Origin: a virus
Length of the DNA: 35,091 nucleotides
IMG/VR virus record: IMGVR_UViG_3300030339_001709
Location: 1 to 35,091 of that record
Direction: 5' to 3' (one strand)
In this document: one piece after another, positions 16,887 to 23,833 of the stretch
How the letters are laid out: each line of letters starts with the position of its first letter
Position numbering within the stretch: the first letter of the stretch is position 1
Notes under the pieces: model-generated
The model's input: the letters and a program-made list of their open reading frames with translations, nothing else
The model's database searches: none
What the model was told of the DNA's origin: nothing
Program-made: the position numbers and the translations under genes

Positions 16887-17426
16887 TTACCAATTATCGT
16901 TTTTAGAACCAAATTTCAGTTTTTCAAGTTTTTCAAATAATTGATTTGCTTCTAATTGACATTTTTGCTTTATCTCGTTCCAAATTTTATTGTTAGATGA
17001 CTTATTCATTCCACCGCCTATAGGATTCTCTTCCGCGGTAGTTATCATCCCCATACATGATTGAAAACTACAATTATTTTTAATTATCTCATGAGAGAAA
17101 GAACTTAACTCTATTTTGAATCGACCATCTTTTATCTGAAATTTCATTTTATAATGAATAAATCCTCCATAGCACTGCATAAAGCCAGTTTTCACAAAAG
17201 GAATGGATGCATCTTTAATTATATAACCGGCATCTTTATCGGATAGTTGAGAATCATTTTTTACATTATGATAATTGGTTCCGATCCATTCTAAAATTGT
17301 AGAATAAATAATTTCCTTTTTCGCAGAATCAGCTTGAATTACTTTTGAGAATGATAAAGGTTCTTGCGCATTTGCACTGCTAAAATACAGAATAGACAGA
17401 ATAGATAAAAGAATAGTTTTTTTCAT
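16887..17426 (-). CDS. Secreted DUF4468-like protein (moron candidate)
   Basis: The 179-aa product starts with a clear Sec signal, KKTILLSILSILYFSSANAQ, with likely cleavage after ANA-Q. The rest (FSKVIQADSAKKEIIYSTILEWI, given by its ends F27 to I49, and GYIIKDASIPF) resembles the Bacteroidetes DUF4468 family, which has a TBP-like fold and unknown function. Four cysteines (CYGGF, NNCSFQSCMG, KQKC) could form disulfides in the periplasm. It has its own promoter-like box at 17459-17466 and lies between terminators, which marks it as an accessory gene that could be expressed in the lysogen. A host envelope or superinfection role is possible but unproven. Confidence 0.6.
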   Translation of the reverse strand: MKKTILLSILSILYFSSANAQEPLSFSKVIQADSAKKEIIYSTILEWIGTNYHNVKNDSQLSDKDAGYIIKDASIPFVKTGFMQCYGGFIHYKMKFQIKDGRFKIELSSFSHEIIKNNCSFQSCMGMITTAEENPIGGGMNKSSNNKIWNEIKQKCQLEANQLFEKLEKLKFGSKNDNW

Positions 17427-17458
17427 ACGTGATAATTTTTAGTAATGAATATGAGTTA

Positions 17459-17466
17459 CAAAGATA
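17459..17466 (-). promoter_or_regulatory. -7 box upstream of the secreted protein gene
   Basis: The minus strand reads TATCTTTG, a perfect match to the Bacteroidetes -7 consensus TAnnTTTG, 32 bp before the start codon. The -33 region is less clear: a TTTG lies only 16 bp upstream, inside the tail of the hicB terminator. Confidence 0.5.
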
Positions 17467-17482
17467 TAAAAAAGTATTAACG

Positions 17483-17514
17483 CAAAAAAGCCCCACATTT
17501 CTGTGAGGCTTTTA
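17483..17514 (-). terminator. Terminator after hicB
   Basis: On the minus strand AAAAGCCTCACA pairs with TGTGGGGCTTTT around a GAAA loop, followed by more T residues. The other strand also ends in TTTT, so it may act in both directions. Confidence 0.85.
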
Positions 17515-17530
17515 ATATAGTATTTTGGAT

Positions 17531-17926
17531 TCACACTAAATGAATCTGCATTAAATCATCCATAAATTTATGAATCCCTGTATCAATCTTTTCAATTTGA
17601 GTTTTCCTTGGCTTTTTCAAACCTGTAGAATAATGACCTAATTGTTTTTGATTGATGCCTGTGATTTTTTCTAAACCCGACTTTGTGAAAATTACTGAAA
17701 TATACTCTAAATATGAAGCCGTATCGAATTCCCATTTAATCTCATAATTTCCTTTTAAAGCCTCTGGAATATCTTCATTATACTTTTTATATAATGTGAT
17801 AGCTTCCAAAATATTCTCTTTGACTTCTTTTACGGTGTCCCCCGCACCGTATATTCCAGGAATACCTTCAGCCCAAGCACCATATTGGTCGGTTCCTTTT
17901 TCTATTTTTATAATAATTGCCTTCAT
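17531..17926 (-). CDS. hicB: HicB-family antitoxin with HTH domain
   Basis: This 131-aa protein should neutralise the HicA toxin and repress the operon. Residues 1-45 (YGAWAEGIPGIYGAGDTVKE) form the HicB partial RNase H-like fold. Residues about 80-122 (SGLEKITGINQKQLGHYSTG) form a helix-turn-helix DNA-binding domain. The start is fixed by an in-frame TAG 21 bp upstream. It is 186 bp downstream of hicA, an unusually wide gap that holds its own promoter-like box, a palindrome and short repeats. The order toxin then antitoxin is normal for hicAB. Confidence 0.8.
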   Translation of the reverse strand: MKAIIIKIEKGTDQYGAWAEGIPGIYGAGDTVKEVKENILEAITLYKKYNEDIPEALKGNYEIKWEFDTASYLEYISVIFTKSGLEKITGINQKQLGHYSTGLKKPRKTQIEKIDTGIHKFMDDLMQIHLV

Positions 17927-17941
17927 AATTGTTTGTTTTGT

Positions 17942-18001
17942 CTATTTAGTCATTTTTGCATTTAGTCATTTTTGTCATTTAATCATTTAATCATTTAGTC
18001 T
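17942..18001 (-). repeat. Short tandem repeats in the hicB leader
   Basis: On the minus strand units of the type AATGAnTA or AATGACTA are repeated about seven times with variation just before hicB. Several ATG triplets occur, but an in-frame stop prevents extension of hicB. It could be a binding array or a site that affects translation. Confidence 0.5.
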
Positions 18002-18049
18002 AACAAAAAATTGTGTTCTTTTTTTTCTGTATGTAAGTTTGTTTTTTTT

Positions 18050-18066
18050 CGTTTGGTACAAACGTA
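18050..18066 (-). promoter_or_regulatory. Promoter box with overlapping palindrome upstream of hicB
   Basis: The minus strand has TACGTTTG (18059-18066), a perfect TAnnTTTG box. CGTTTG and CAAACG, 3 bp apart (18050-18064), form a palindrome that overlaps it. This is the expected layout for autorepression by the HicB HTH domain, allowing antitoxin to be made alone. Confidence 0.5.
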
Positions 18067-18094
18067 GGTGGGGTTGATAATATATTAAGTTTCC

Positions 18095-18135
18095 TTTTAA
18101 AGGATATGGGAATTAAAACCCCATATCCTTTAAAA
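18095..18135 (-). other. Perfect 16-bp hairpin at the hicA stop codon
   Basis: TTTTAAAGGATATGGG (18095-18110) is inverted at 18120-18135 with a 9-nt loop that holds the end of hicA. There is no T-run after it on the minus strand (TAAAAGGAAAC), so it is more likely an mRNA stability or processing hairpin than a terminator. Confidence 0.65.
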
Positions 18136-18313
18136 TTCTTTTTCTTAATCCTTCCGGAAATTCTTTAGCTCCATGATAAGGAACAGGATATCTTAGTCCA
18201 TTTTTATCTTTGTAGATATAATGGCTACCTGAAGATTCTCCTGTCCACTCCCAATCACGCTCAGATTCGTCTCTGTGCTTTCGAAGCCAACGATGGAATT
18301 CAGTATACTTCAT
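18113..18313 (-). CDS. hicA: HicA-family mRNA interferase toxin
   Basis: This 66-aa protein matches HicA in size and pattern. HicA is a double-stranded-RNA-binding-fold ribonuclease that cleaves mRNA and stops growth. The catalytic histidine is H31 in SSGSHYIY, followed by a VPYHG strand and a C-terminal EGLRKRILKDMGF helix, all typical. It is the first gene of a two-gene cassette with hicB at 17531-17926. The cassette lies between two terminators inside the structural gene cluster and has its own promoter, so it can act in the lysogen. Prophage toxin-antitoxin pairs may stabilise the prophage or block competing phages. Confidence 0.82.
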   Translation of the reverse strand: MKYTEFHRWLRKHRDESERDWEWTGESSGSHYIYKDKNGLRYPVPYHGAKEFPEGLRKRILKDMGF

Positions 18314-18346
18314 ATTTCAAAGAGCTTTCGTTTATTAAACTCGATA

Positions 18347-18376
18347 CAAAGGTAGTCAATTTTCTACCATTTGCAA
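18347..18376 (-). promoter_or_regulatory. hicAB promoter with operator-like inverted repeat
   Basis: The minus strand has TTG (18374-18376), a 19-bp spacer, and TACCTTTG (18347-18354), a perfect -7 box, 33 bp before hicA. GGTAG and CTACC (18351-18368) form a 5-bp inverted repeat overlapping the box, a candidate HicB operator. Confidence 0.65.
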
Positions 18377-18420
18377 GTAAATAGCAAGATTTATTTTAGA
18401 TATTAACGATATTTATAATT

Positions 18421-18455
18421 ACAAACAAAATGCCCGAACTTCACAGCCCAGGCAT
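18421..18455 (-). terminator. Terminator after the SufE-like gene
   Basis: On the minus strand ATGCCTGGG pairs with TTCGGGCAT (with G-U pairs) around an 8-nt loop, then TTTGTTTG follows. It separates the head-gene operon from the hicAB cassette. Confidence 0.65.
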
Positions 18456-18486
18456 CTCTTCATATTAACCAATAAAATGAAACAAA

Positions 18487-18876
18487 TCAAATGATACGAG
18501 AAAGAATTTGAAGTAAAGCCCCGGAACGTGCAGGGGTTAGGTGTTGTAATAGTTCGGTGGCAGCATGGAATTTTATTACTGTATCGTGAATTTCCTGTCG
18601 TGTATAGCCTTGAAACAGTTCTTTCACCACAGCAATAAGGCCGCTAGGTATGCAGGCATTAGACTGTCCGTAGATATGTGCTACGTCGTTCAGATAGGTA
18701 CAGCAAAAATATGTTTGGCTCACACAGCCTTGTATTTTATTTTCGGGTATCACCATGTGTGCCGGCATGGGTTGTTGTTCGTCGGATAACGAAATGAGAT
18801 AATCAAATTTATTGTTCCATTCGCCCAAATCGTTGAACATATCGATAAATTCCTGTTGTTTCTCTTCTAGTGTCAT
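18487..18876 (-). CDS. SufE-like cysteine desulfuration protein
   Basis: This 129-aa protein resembles SufE, which accepts sulfane sulfur from the cysteine desulfurase SufS and passes it to the SUF scaffold for Fe-S cluster assembly. The match covers the full family length: IQGCVSQTY at 49-57 with the acceptor cysteine C51 at the same place as in E. coli SufE, SGLIAVVKELF at 78-88, and QHLTPARSGAL at 111-121. A CC pair at 58-59 is extra. Its ATG overlaps the stop of the upstream 185-aa gene as ATGA, so it is a genuine member of the phage operon and not a host gene at an edge. It could support an Fe-S virion or recombination protein, or alter host Fe-S metabolism. Confidence 0.85.
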   Translation of the reverse strand: MTLEEKQQEFIDMFNDLGEWNNKFDYLISLSDEQQPMPAHMVIPENKIQGCVSQTYFCCTYLNDVAHIYGQSNACIPSGLIAVVKELFQGYTRQEIHDTVIKFHAATELLQHLTPARSGALLQILSRII

Positions 18877-19430
18877 AATATTTCTTTTGAATTTTCAAAC
18901 ATGGCCGCCCAACCGCTTCGCCCATAAAAAGTTTCGGGTGCGATGGGATAAATATCAGCTGGAAATTTTATTAAACTCAGATACCCGCATGAATTGAGTT
19001 CTGTCTGATCCGTCTGCATTTGGTTCAAAATGGCATTCAGCACATTGTTACACTCGTTCATCAGCAAGGCTTCGTTTAGATTATCGTTGTTGCTAAAGTT
19101 GAAATCACGACAAAGATTTATACCTATTTTTTCACTAACTCCATCGGTGGTTAGCGGATTATAAGAAAATTCTCCGTATTCGACGAATAGAACAAATCCT
19201 TTAGAATTACTTATTTTATCCTCTACGTATTTTCGATCGGCCGAAACGATAAATGTACCAATACCGGGGAACACCAAGTCGTCAGACTGATTAAGCATGT
19301 CCGAAACTAATTCGTCGTAACCTTCTTTTTTAGTTTCAGTTGTTTGTGAAAACAAATCGGTCAGCACGGTTTTAGGAACAAACCGTGAAAAATATTTGTA
19401 AATATCAATGATGTAATCCTGCTTATTCAT
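18873..19430 (-). CDS. Hypothetical head/connector-region protein, 185 aa
   Basis: The 185-aa product is not recognised. It is soluble and acidic, with a segment FPGIGTFIVSADRKYVEDK near residues 54-72 and a C-terminal GRSGWAAMFENSKEIL. It overlaps the upstream 310-aa gene by 8 bp and the SufE-like gene by 4 bp, so the three are translated together. In this place siphoviruses usually have head-completion or tail-terminator proteins, and its size suits that. This is inference from order. Confidence 0.6.
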   Translation of the reverse strand: MNKQDYIIDIYKYFSRFVPKTVLTDLFSQTTETKKEGYDELVSDMLNQSDDLVFPGIGTFIVSADRKYVEDKISNSKGFVLFVEYGEFSYNPLTTDGVSEKIGINLCRDFNFSNNDNLNEALLMNECNNVLNAILNQMQTDQTELNSCGYLSLIKFPADIYPIAPETFYGRSGWAAMFENSKEIL

Positions 19431-20355
19431 TGCTTAATCTGTTTATATCGGTTATACTTAATCCGGTCCGCTGTGCCAGTTCATCAAGCTTGATGCCCGA
19501 AGCCAGCGCGTTATTGATAGAATCTTTCAATGCTTTGATCTGAGCATTGAAAAAATCAATTATAGTTTTATCTTCAACAAAAGAATATCCTTCTTTTTCG
19601 AGGAAAAGCATAGTTTCGCTTAAACCCAGGTTTATTTTATCGGGGTCGAAATCTTCACCTCCTTTGCGACTGTACAGAATGCTGTAGGTTGAATGTTCGC
19701 GAAAAAACTTGATAATGCCGGTAAACCAATACATCACCCCAAATGGTATTTCAGGGGAAAATTTCTTCACCACATGCATCGGAAAACCGTACAGCACACA
19801 CATAATTTTATTCATGCAATAAGCCTTGACATTGACGTCGCCCGATTCATTATATGCCTGAAGCAAATCCATACAATCTGTGTATTGTTTGGCGGTTATA
19901 TTTGTTTCCACGGTTACATCACGATCGAACATCGGGGCGCAATCTGAGTAAAGAACAATAGGGTTTCGGGCAAAATAGTAGTTAGGAATGATCTTACTTT
20001 CTTCTAGCTCAAATGCGAAATTAAATCTCTCAGCCAGTTGTATCAGATTGAACTGGATGTTTTCCTGTGTTTCGGCTTCATGCTCCAGCATTTCACGAAA
20101 TCGCTCTTTTCCTAAAAATAGTCTATAAAAGATGATATAGAAAAAGTGTTTGAGCCCAAACCAGAACCCGCGTGTTTTCGCCGGCATGTAACCGGTGAAT
20201 TCTATAAGCAAATTGAGCTTAAACTGAAATGGTGTAATTTCATTTGCAAAAAGCAATATCATATTGCGGAAAACAAATGGTATATGCTTAGGTGGCACAT
20301 CTTCCCAACATTCGGGGATGTTGATTGTAGATCGTTTTAGGTGGATCGTTTTCAT
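19423..20355 (-). CDS. Hypothetical phage protein with C-terminal HTH-like end
   Basis: The 310-aa product is not recognised. It has aromatic-rich segments (FWFGLKHFFYIIFYRLFLG near 63-81) that could be buried helices rather than a true membrane anchor. The end, IKLDELAQRTGLSITDINRL, looks like a helix-turn-helix. The start overlaps the stop of the Ntn-hydrolase gene as ATGA and the 3' end overlaps the 185-aa gene. Its place among connector genes suggests a structural or assembly role, but the HTH-like tail leaves regulation possible. Confidence 0.6.
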   Translation of the reverse strand: MKTIHLKRSTINIPECWEDVPPKHIPFVFRNMILLFANEITPFQFKLNLLIEFTGYMPAKTRGFWFGLKHFFYIIFYRLFLGKERFREMLEHEAETQENIQFNLIQLAERFNFAFELEESKIIPNYYFARNPIVLYSDCAPMFDRDVTVETNITAKQYTDCMDLLQAYNESGDVNVKAYCMNKIMCVLYGFPMHVVKKFSPEIPFGVMYWFTGIIKFFREHSTYSILYSRKGGEDFDPDKINLGLSETMLFLEKEGYSFVEDKTIIDFFNAQIKALKDSINNALASGIKLDELAQRTGLSITDINRLSNE

Positions 20356-20903
20356 TGGTTGGTTGATTCAAATGTGAAAGGTTTACAGACTCCAATCGAA
20401 AAATGCTCAGCAGCTTCTAAAGCCTTTAATACTGCCATCTCTGCTGTGATAGATGCAGAGATAGATGAATGTATTGCTCCTAATGCATAATCACTTCCAC
20501 ATCCTACAGAAGCAAATACTTCCATATTTTCACCAACTTGAAAATCTTCATCAATCTGGAAAAGTCTGTTTTTATATGCTACTAAAAAACTACCACCCTT
20601 TTCATCTCCATCTTTTTGTTTCTGAATAAATCCACCATCAGTAAAGCATTTTCGAACTTCGTTGATGAAATCAGTACACATATATTCGTAAATGTCTTTA
20701 TCGTTAACAACTGGTGGATTGAATGAAAATCGAAGCAATTGTATCATTCGAAATGATGATGTACATCCAATAATAAAATCACCATTTTTAAAAAGTTTAG
20801 TGTCTTTTCTTGCCATAATAAGTGATCCTGCTACTCCGGCAGAATCAGCACCCATGATAACTCTATCATTTTCTTTGTCTAAAAATCCTACAATGCATGT
20901 CAT
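20352..20903 (-). CDS. Proteasome/HslV-like Ntn hydrolase
   Basis: The 183-aa product begins MTCIVGF and has the order of the HslV/20S beta-subunit fold: Thr2 as N-terminal nucleophile after Met removal, D20 in GADSAG, and K36 in DTKLFKNG, matching the T1, D17 and K33 triad of HslV. FIIGCTSSFRMIQ and GCGSDYALGA at later positions match the family strands and the helix after the turn. Its length is close to HslV (about 175 aa). There is no HslU-like ATPase in the window. It lies between the 325-aa connector-type gene and the 310-aa gene, so it may process a virion or host protein during assembly. Activity is inferred from residues only. Confidence 0.75.
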   Translation of the reverse strand: MTCIVGFLDKENDRVIMGADSAGVAGSLIMARKDTKLFKNGDFIIGCTSSFRMIQLLRFSFNPPVVNDKDIYEYMCTDFINEVRKCFTDGGFIQKQKDGDEKGGSFLVAYKNRLFQIDEDFQVGENMEVFASVGCGSDYALGAIHSSISASITAEMAVLKALEAAEHFSIGVCKPFTFESTNQ

Positions 20904-20931
20904 AATGTTATTTTTTATTGGTTAGCTATTT

Positions 20932-21909
20932 TTAATAAGCGAATGAATCACTTTCTTTTACTCCCTGCGATTTGTAAACCTGAGTAGATGAAATTCCGGT
21001 TGCAGTTGGATCGGTTGATTTTTCGATATCCATTACGCGCCAAAAGCTTTCGGCTTTAGCTTGAAATTGATAGGCCACTTTTTCGCGGATGAATTTTTCT
21101 GGTAGATCCTTTTTGTTTTTGGAGTCCATTTCGTTGTTTATTTCAAGGCGGATAGTTTCCGGCAGGCAATAATACGAAAGGCGCAAACAGGCCCGATACA
21201 TGGTTTCGTAGCAAACGGCACGGGCTATATCGTCTGTTTTTTTAGATGATTTATTGCGGCTTAATACGCAATCTGCCCAAACTTCGCGGATAATCCATGT
21301 GGCATTAAGCACGAAATAAATATCTGAAACACCAACCCATTTCTTTAAGTCGTCGATATTGATCGGTAATTCTGCATATTCTTTTTGTTTTTCAGAATCT
21401 TTCCAATCGGAAATTTTGGCGGCATTGGCATCCAACAGTTTTATTAGCTGGTTCATCCAAAACCAAGCATCGGTAATCAATTTGTTGTCGAGCTCATCTT
21501 TTTGATATTTGTAAATGGTTGTCTCGCTGTCAGTCTTTTTTATGGTGATCCCATCATTACCAATTTTGGCAATTAAAAAAATGGAATGCGCATACAAAGC
21601 AAAGTTTAACATTGCACTTTGTAGGCAATCGGTTAATTCAGCATTTAATTCAGTCTCCACATTGGCTTCGACTGCCGGAACTTCCGGAACATCATCGTGT
21701 GCCGGAATAGCATCGGAAGCTACGGTAACAGCAGCTTTACCATCACAAAGTTTGTTGTACAGAGTCTGACCGATAAGATCGGATATCTCCACTCCTACTT
21801 TCGTCAACGAGCTTTCAAGATTGTCGAATTCTAGGGTCAAGTTAGCCCCGGAAAGTTTTTTCTTTAATATTGAAGAAAATCCTGTGCGTACAAATGGTAT
21901 TTTTAGCAT
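20932..21909 (-). CDS. Hypothetical connector/head protein downstream of portal
   Basis: The 325-aa product starts 5 bp after the portal gene. It has an N-terminal part (MLKIPFVRTGFSSILKKKLSGA) of 22 residues, cited by its ends, then an Ala/Val/Asp-rich linker near 65-85 and a helical body. It resembles the large Bacteroidetes phage family called DUF6712, but this is from memory and not certain. A neck or adaptor role fits the position. No membrane segment or signal is seen. Confidence 0.6.
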   Translation of the reverse strand: MLKIPFVRTGFSSILKKKLSGANLTLEFDNLESSLTKVGVEISDLIGQTLYNKLCDGKAAVTVASDAIPAHDDVPEVPAVEANVETELNAELTDCLQSAMLNFALYAHSIFLIAKIGNDGITIKKTDSETTIYKYQKDELDNKLITDAWFWMNQLIKLLDANAAKISDWKDSEKQKEYAELPINIDDLKKWVGVSDIYFVLNATWIIREVWADCVLSRNKSSKKTDDIARAVCYETMYRACLRLSYYCLPETIRLEINNEMDSKNKKDLPEKFIREKVAYQFQAKAESFWRVMDIEKSTDPTATGISSTQVYKSQGVKESDSFAY

Positions 21910-21913
21910 GATA

Positions 21914-23446
21914 TTATTGTTTAACTGGATCAGCCGTTGCTGTATTTGTCAACCGATCCTTTGGTGTAGTGTCCTGTTGTTTTGCGGGGATATCAATCCA
22001 AAATCCTAGTTTTAAGCCTAGCTGTTTTGCATACGGGAAATTGATCCAGATAGCGCGATTAATCTCCTTAAGAATGAAATATTCGTCCCATGTGAGCGTG
22101 GAAACATATAACAGGTAGTTATAATAGACATCGGCACCTGCCAATGAAATAACACCATCCTTATCAACACCGGTGATTGCTCCCGGAATTCCCAACGAAG
22201 CCAACACAACCTGATCGGATCGTTTATCGTTGCTATTTATAGACTCAATAAATTCCTTGAACTTACCGGGAAAATCTTCAAATTTCCAAGGTGTATCTCC
22301 CCATTGGGTGGTGGCGTATAATTTTCCCTGATTTTTACCCTCACCACTCATCAGGCTTGTTATTCGGCGAAGTTCACACGAAATCAAATCATCAACCATT
22401 ACTTCGTAAAATGGAAATGGCTTACCGGTGTCATCCACTAATTTCACACCCCTATATTCAGTTTGACGTGGCGTGTCAGGATCTCCCTGTAAATTCCGAG
22501 TACATATATCCTGTAGAATGGATTTTTGCTGCATATACCAGGTACCGGGGATAATGACATGAACGTGTGCATTCAGCGCATTTTTGTAATATGAATTAGT
22601 GTATTTAGGTGCCAGATTGGACGATTTTATATATTCCGATGCACCTTTAAACCAATCGTTATAGGCGTAAACCCATTTAGCGAATGATTTGTCGCTGTTG
22701 AAAGCAATTGATACAGGATATTTGGTAGGATTTTTAGGGTCAAAACGTGGATAAACATCATATTGGTGAGTTGAAATGTATAACCAGTCACCAACTATTA
22801 CATATTGACAATCTTCCGATTTGATACGACGGTTAGTCCAGTCACCAGTCGCAGCCAAACGGGCTTCATCCGATCCAACATAGCTAAGCGCATCTATGGA
22901 AGCAGCTGTGCCAATTCTGCGGCCTTTATTAAAATTGTATTTTGACACGCAAGTTTTAACCAAGTAATAGTCATACGACATATTGGTTATATACTCCCAG
23001 AATGAATTATATCCTTTTTCTTCCCAACTATTTAACCAATCTTCAATTTTAGAATCGTAATAAGGTACTCTAACGCGACGAGCATCCTGATCTTTCCCAA
23101 TTATACGTTCTGTAAAAAGTCTCGGACCTTTTCCAAACAAAAAATCAACTTGTTTTTGAATTAATTGAGGGATTAATTTATGTTCTCCGGTTACGGCTGC
23201 CACTTCTTGTGGGTAAAGGTTGTGCCCATCCCCCCAAAGAGGTACAGAATAATCTTCCAAACGCATGCAAACACGATCGGTTGAAAATTTACTGTAAATT
23301 GTTTGATATTCACGTGTCAGAATGTTTTCACGCTCAGATACACCTTGAATTTCGAACGTCAACACATTAGATTGTGATCTAGCAATGCCCCTATGGTTAT
23401 TTGTCCATTCAACTTTTACATCTTTTTCTAAAACCGTTTTTTTCAT
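21914..23446 (-). CDS. Portal protein
   Basis: The 510-aa product has the size of siphovirus portals, which form the dodecameric ring for DNA entry and exit. Features include SVPLWGDGHNLYPQEV near residues 66-81, a QKQVDFLFGKGPRLF stretch near 97-111 and a long central helix-rich part. The C-terminus is Pro/Thr/Lys-rich and disordered-looking. No short catalytic motif defines portals, so the call rests on length, these patterns and the place shortly after the large terminase. The frame is continuous. Confidence 0.75.
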   Translation of the reverse strand: MKKTVLEKDVKVEWTNNHRGIARSQSNVLTFEIQGVSERENILTREYQTIYSKFSTDRVCMRLEDYSVPLWGDGHNLYPQEVAAVTGEHKLIPQLIQKQVDFLFGKGPRLFTERIIGKDQDARRVRVPYYDSKIEDWLNSWEEKGYNSFWEYITNMSYDYYLVKTCVSKYNFNKGRRIGTAASIDALSYVGSDEARLAATGDWTNRRIKSEDCQYVIVGDWLYISTHQYDVYPRFDPKNPTKYPVSIAFNSDKSFAKWVYAYNDWFKGASEYIKSSNLAPKYTNSYYKNALNAHVHVIIPGTWYMQQKSILQDICTRNLQGDPDTPRQTEYRGVKLVDDTGKPFPFYEVMVDDLISCELRRITSLMSGEGKNQGKLYATTQWGDTPWKFEDFPGKFKEFIESINSNDKRSDQVVLASLGIPGAITGVDKDGVISLAGADVYYNYLLYVSTLTWDEYFILKEINRAIWINFPYAKQLGLKLGFWIDIPAKQQDTTPKDRLTNTATADPVKQ

Positions 23447-23467
23447 TTTTGTTGATTAAATTTTTTA

Positions 23468-23788
23468 TTAGTCAAACCATTTTATGGTTAGAAATTCATT
23501 GTTTGGCGGAAAGGCTATTTTTCGGATCAATTTTTTAAAACATTGCCTTGCATCTCCACTTTCAGTATCTTCGAAATATAAATAATGATCTGAATTTACA
23601 CTCAACCCCTCCCCTTTCATGGCTGGCCGTATTCTACAATTTTCATATTTTCGAATTTGCCCATATTCATTGCGAGCCAAATCGCACGTAATAAATACAA
23701 TGGAAAAAGTAGCTCCCGGAATGAGTTTTAAATTTCGGATCCGGATAAAAGCGTCGGCACCGCTAATTGTCTTTTCTTTCAATTCCAT
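23468..23788 (-). CDS. Small hypothetical protein between terminase and portal
   Basis: The 106-aa product (MELKEKTISGADAF) is not recognised. It contains CDLARNEYGQIRKYENCRIRP, 21 residues cited here by its ends C38-P58, and an acidic YFEDTESGDARQC. The pattern is strand-rich. I chose the ATG at 23786-23788; an upstream TTG at 23792-23794 would lie in the T-run of a terminator-like hairpin. Its location between terminase and portal suggests a virion-assembly protein, but nothing more can be said. Confidence 0.6.
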   Translation of the reverse strand: MELKEKTISGADAFIRIRNLKLIPGATFSIVFITCDLARNEYGQIRKYENCRIRPAMKGEGLSVNSDHYLYFEDTESGDARQCFKKLIRKIAFPPNNEFLTIKWFD

Positions 23789-23791
23789 ATA

Positions 23792-23826
23792 CAAAAAAAG
23801 CCCACTTTCGTGAGCTCTTAAAGGAC
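23792..23826 (-). terminator. Terminator hairpin fused with the phage promoter motif
   Basis: On the minus strand GTCCTTTA (23819-23826) is followed by a 10-bp stem (AAGAGCTCAC with GTGGGCTTTT) around a GAAA loop, then TTTTTTTG (23792-23799). As a hairpin plus T-run it looks like a terminator. It also has the exact GTCCTTTA-N19-xxxxTTTG layout of the phage promoter family. The start codon of the 106-aa gene is only 3 bp past it. Confidence 0.6.
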
Positions 23827-23833
23827 ATTATTA

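Noticed and set aside
18487-18876. SufE-like gene as a host gene at a prophage edge or a contamination
   Set aside because: It is inside the structural cluster, far from the att site, and its start overlaps the upstream phage gene.
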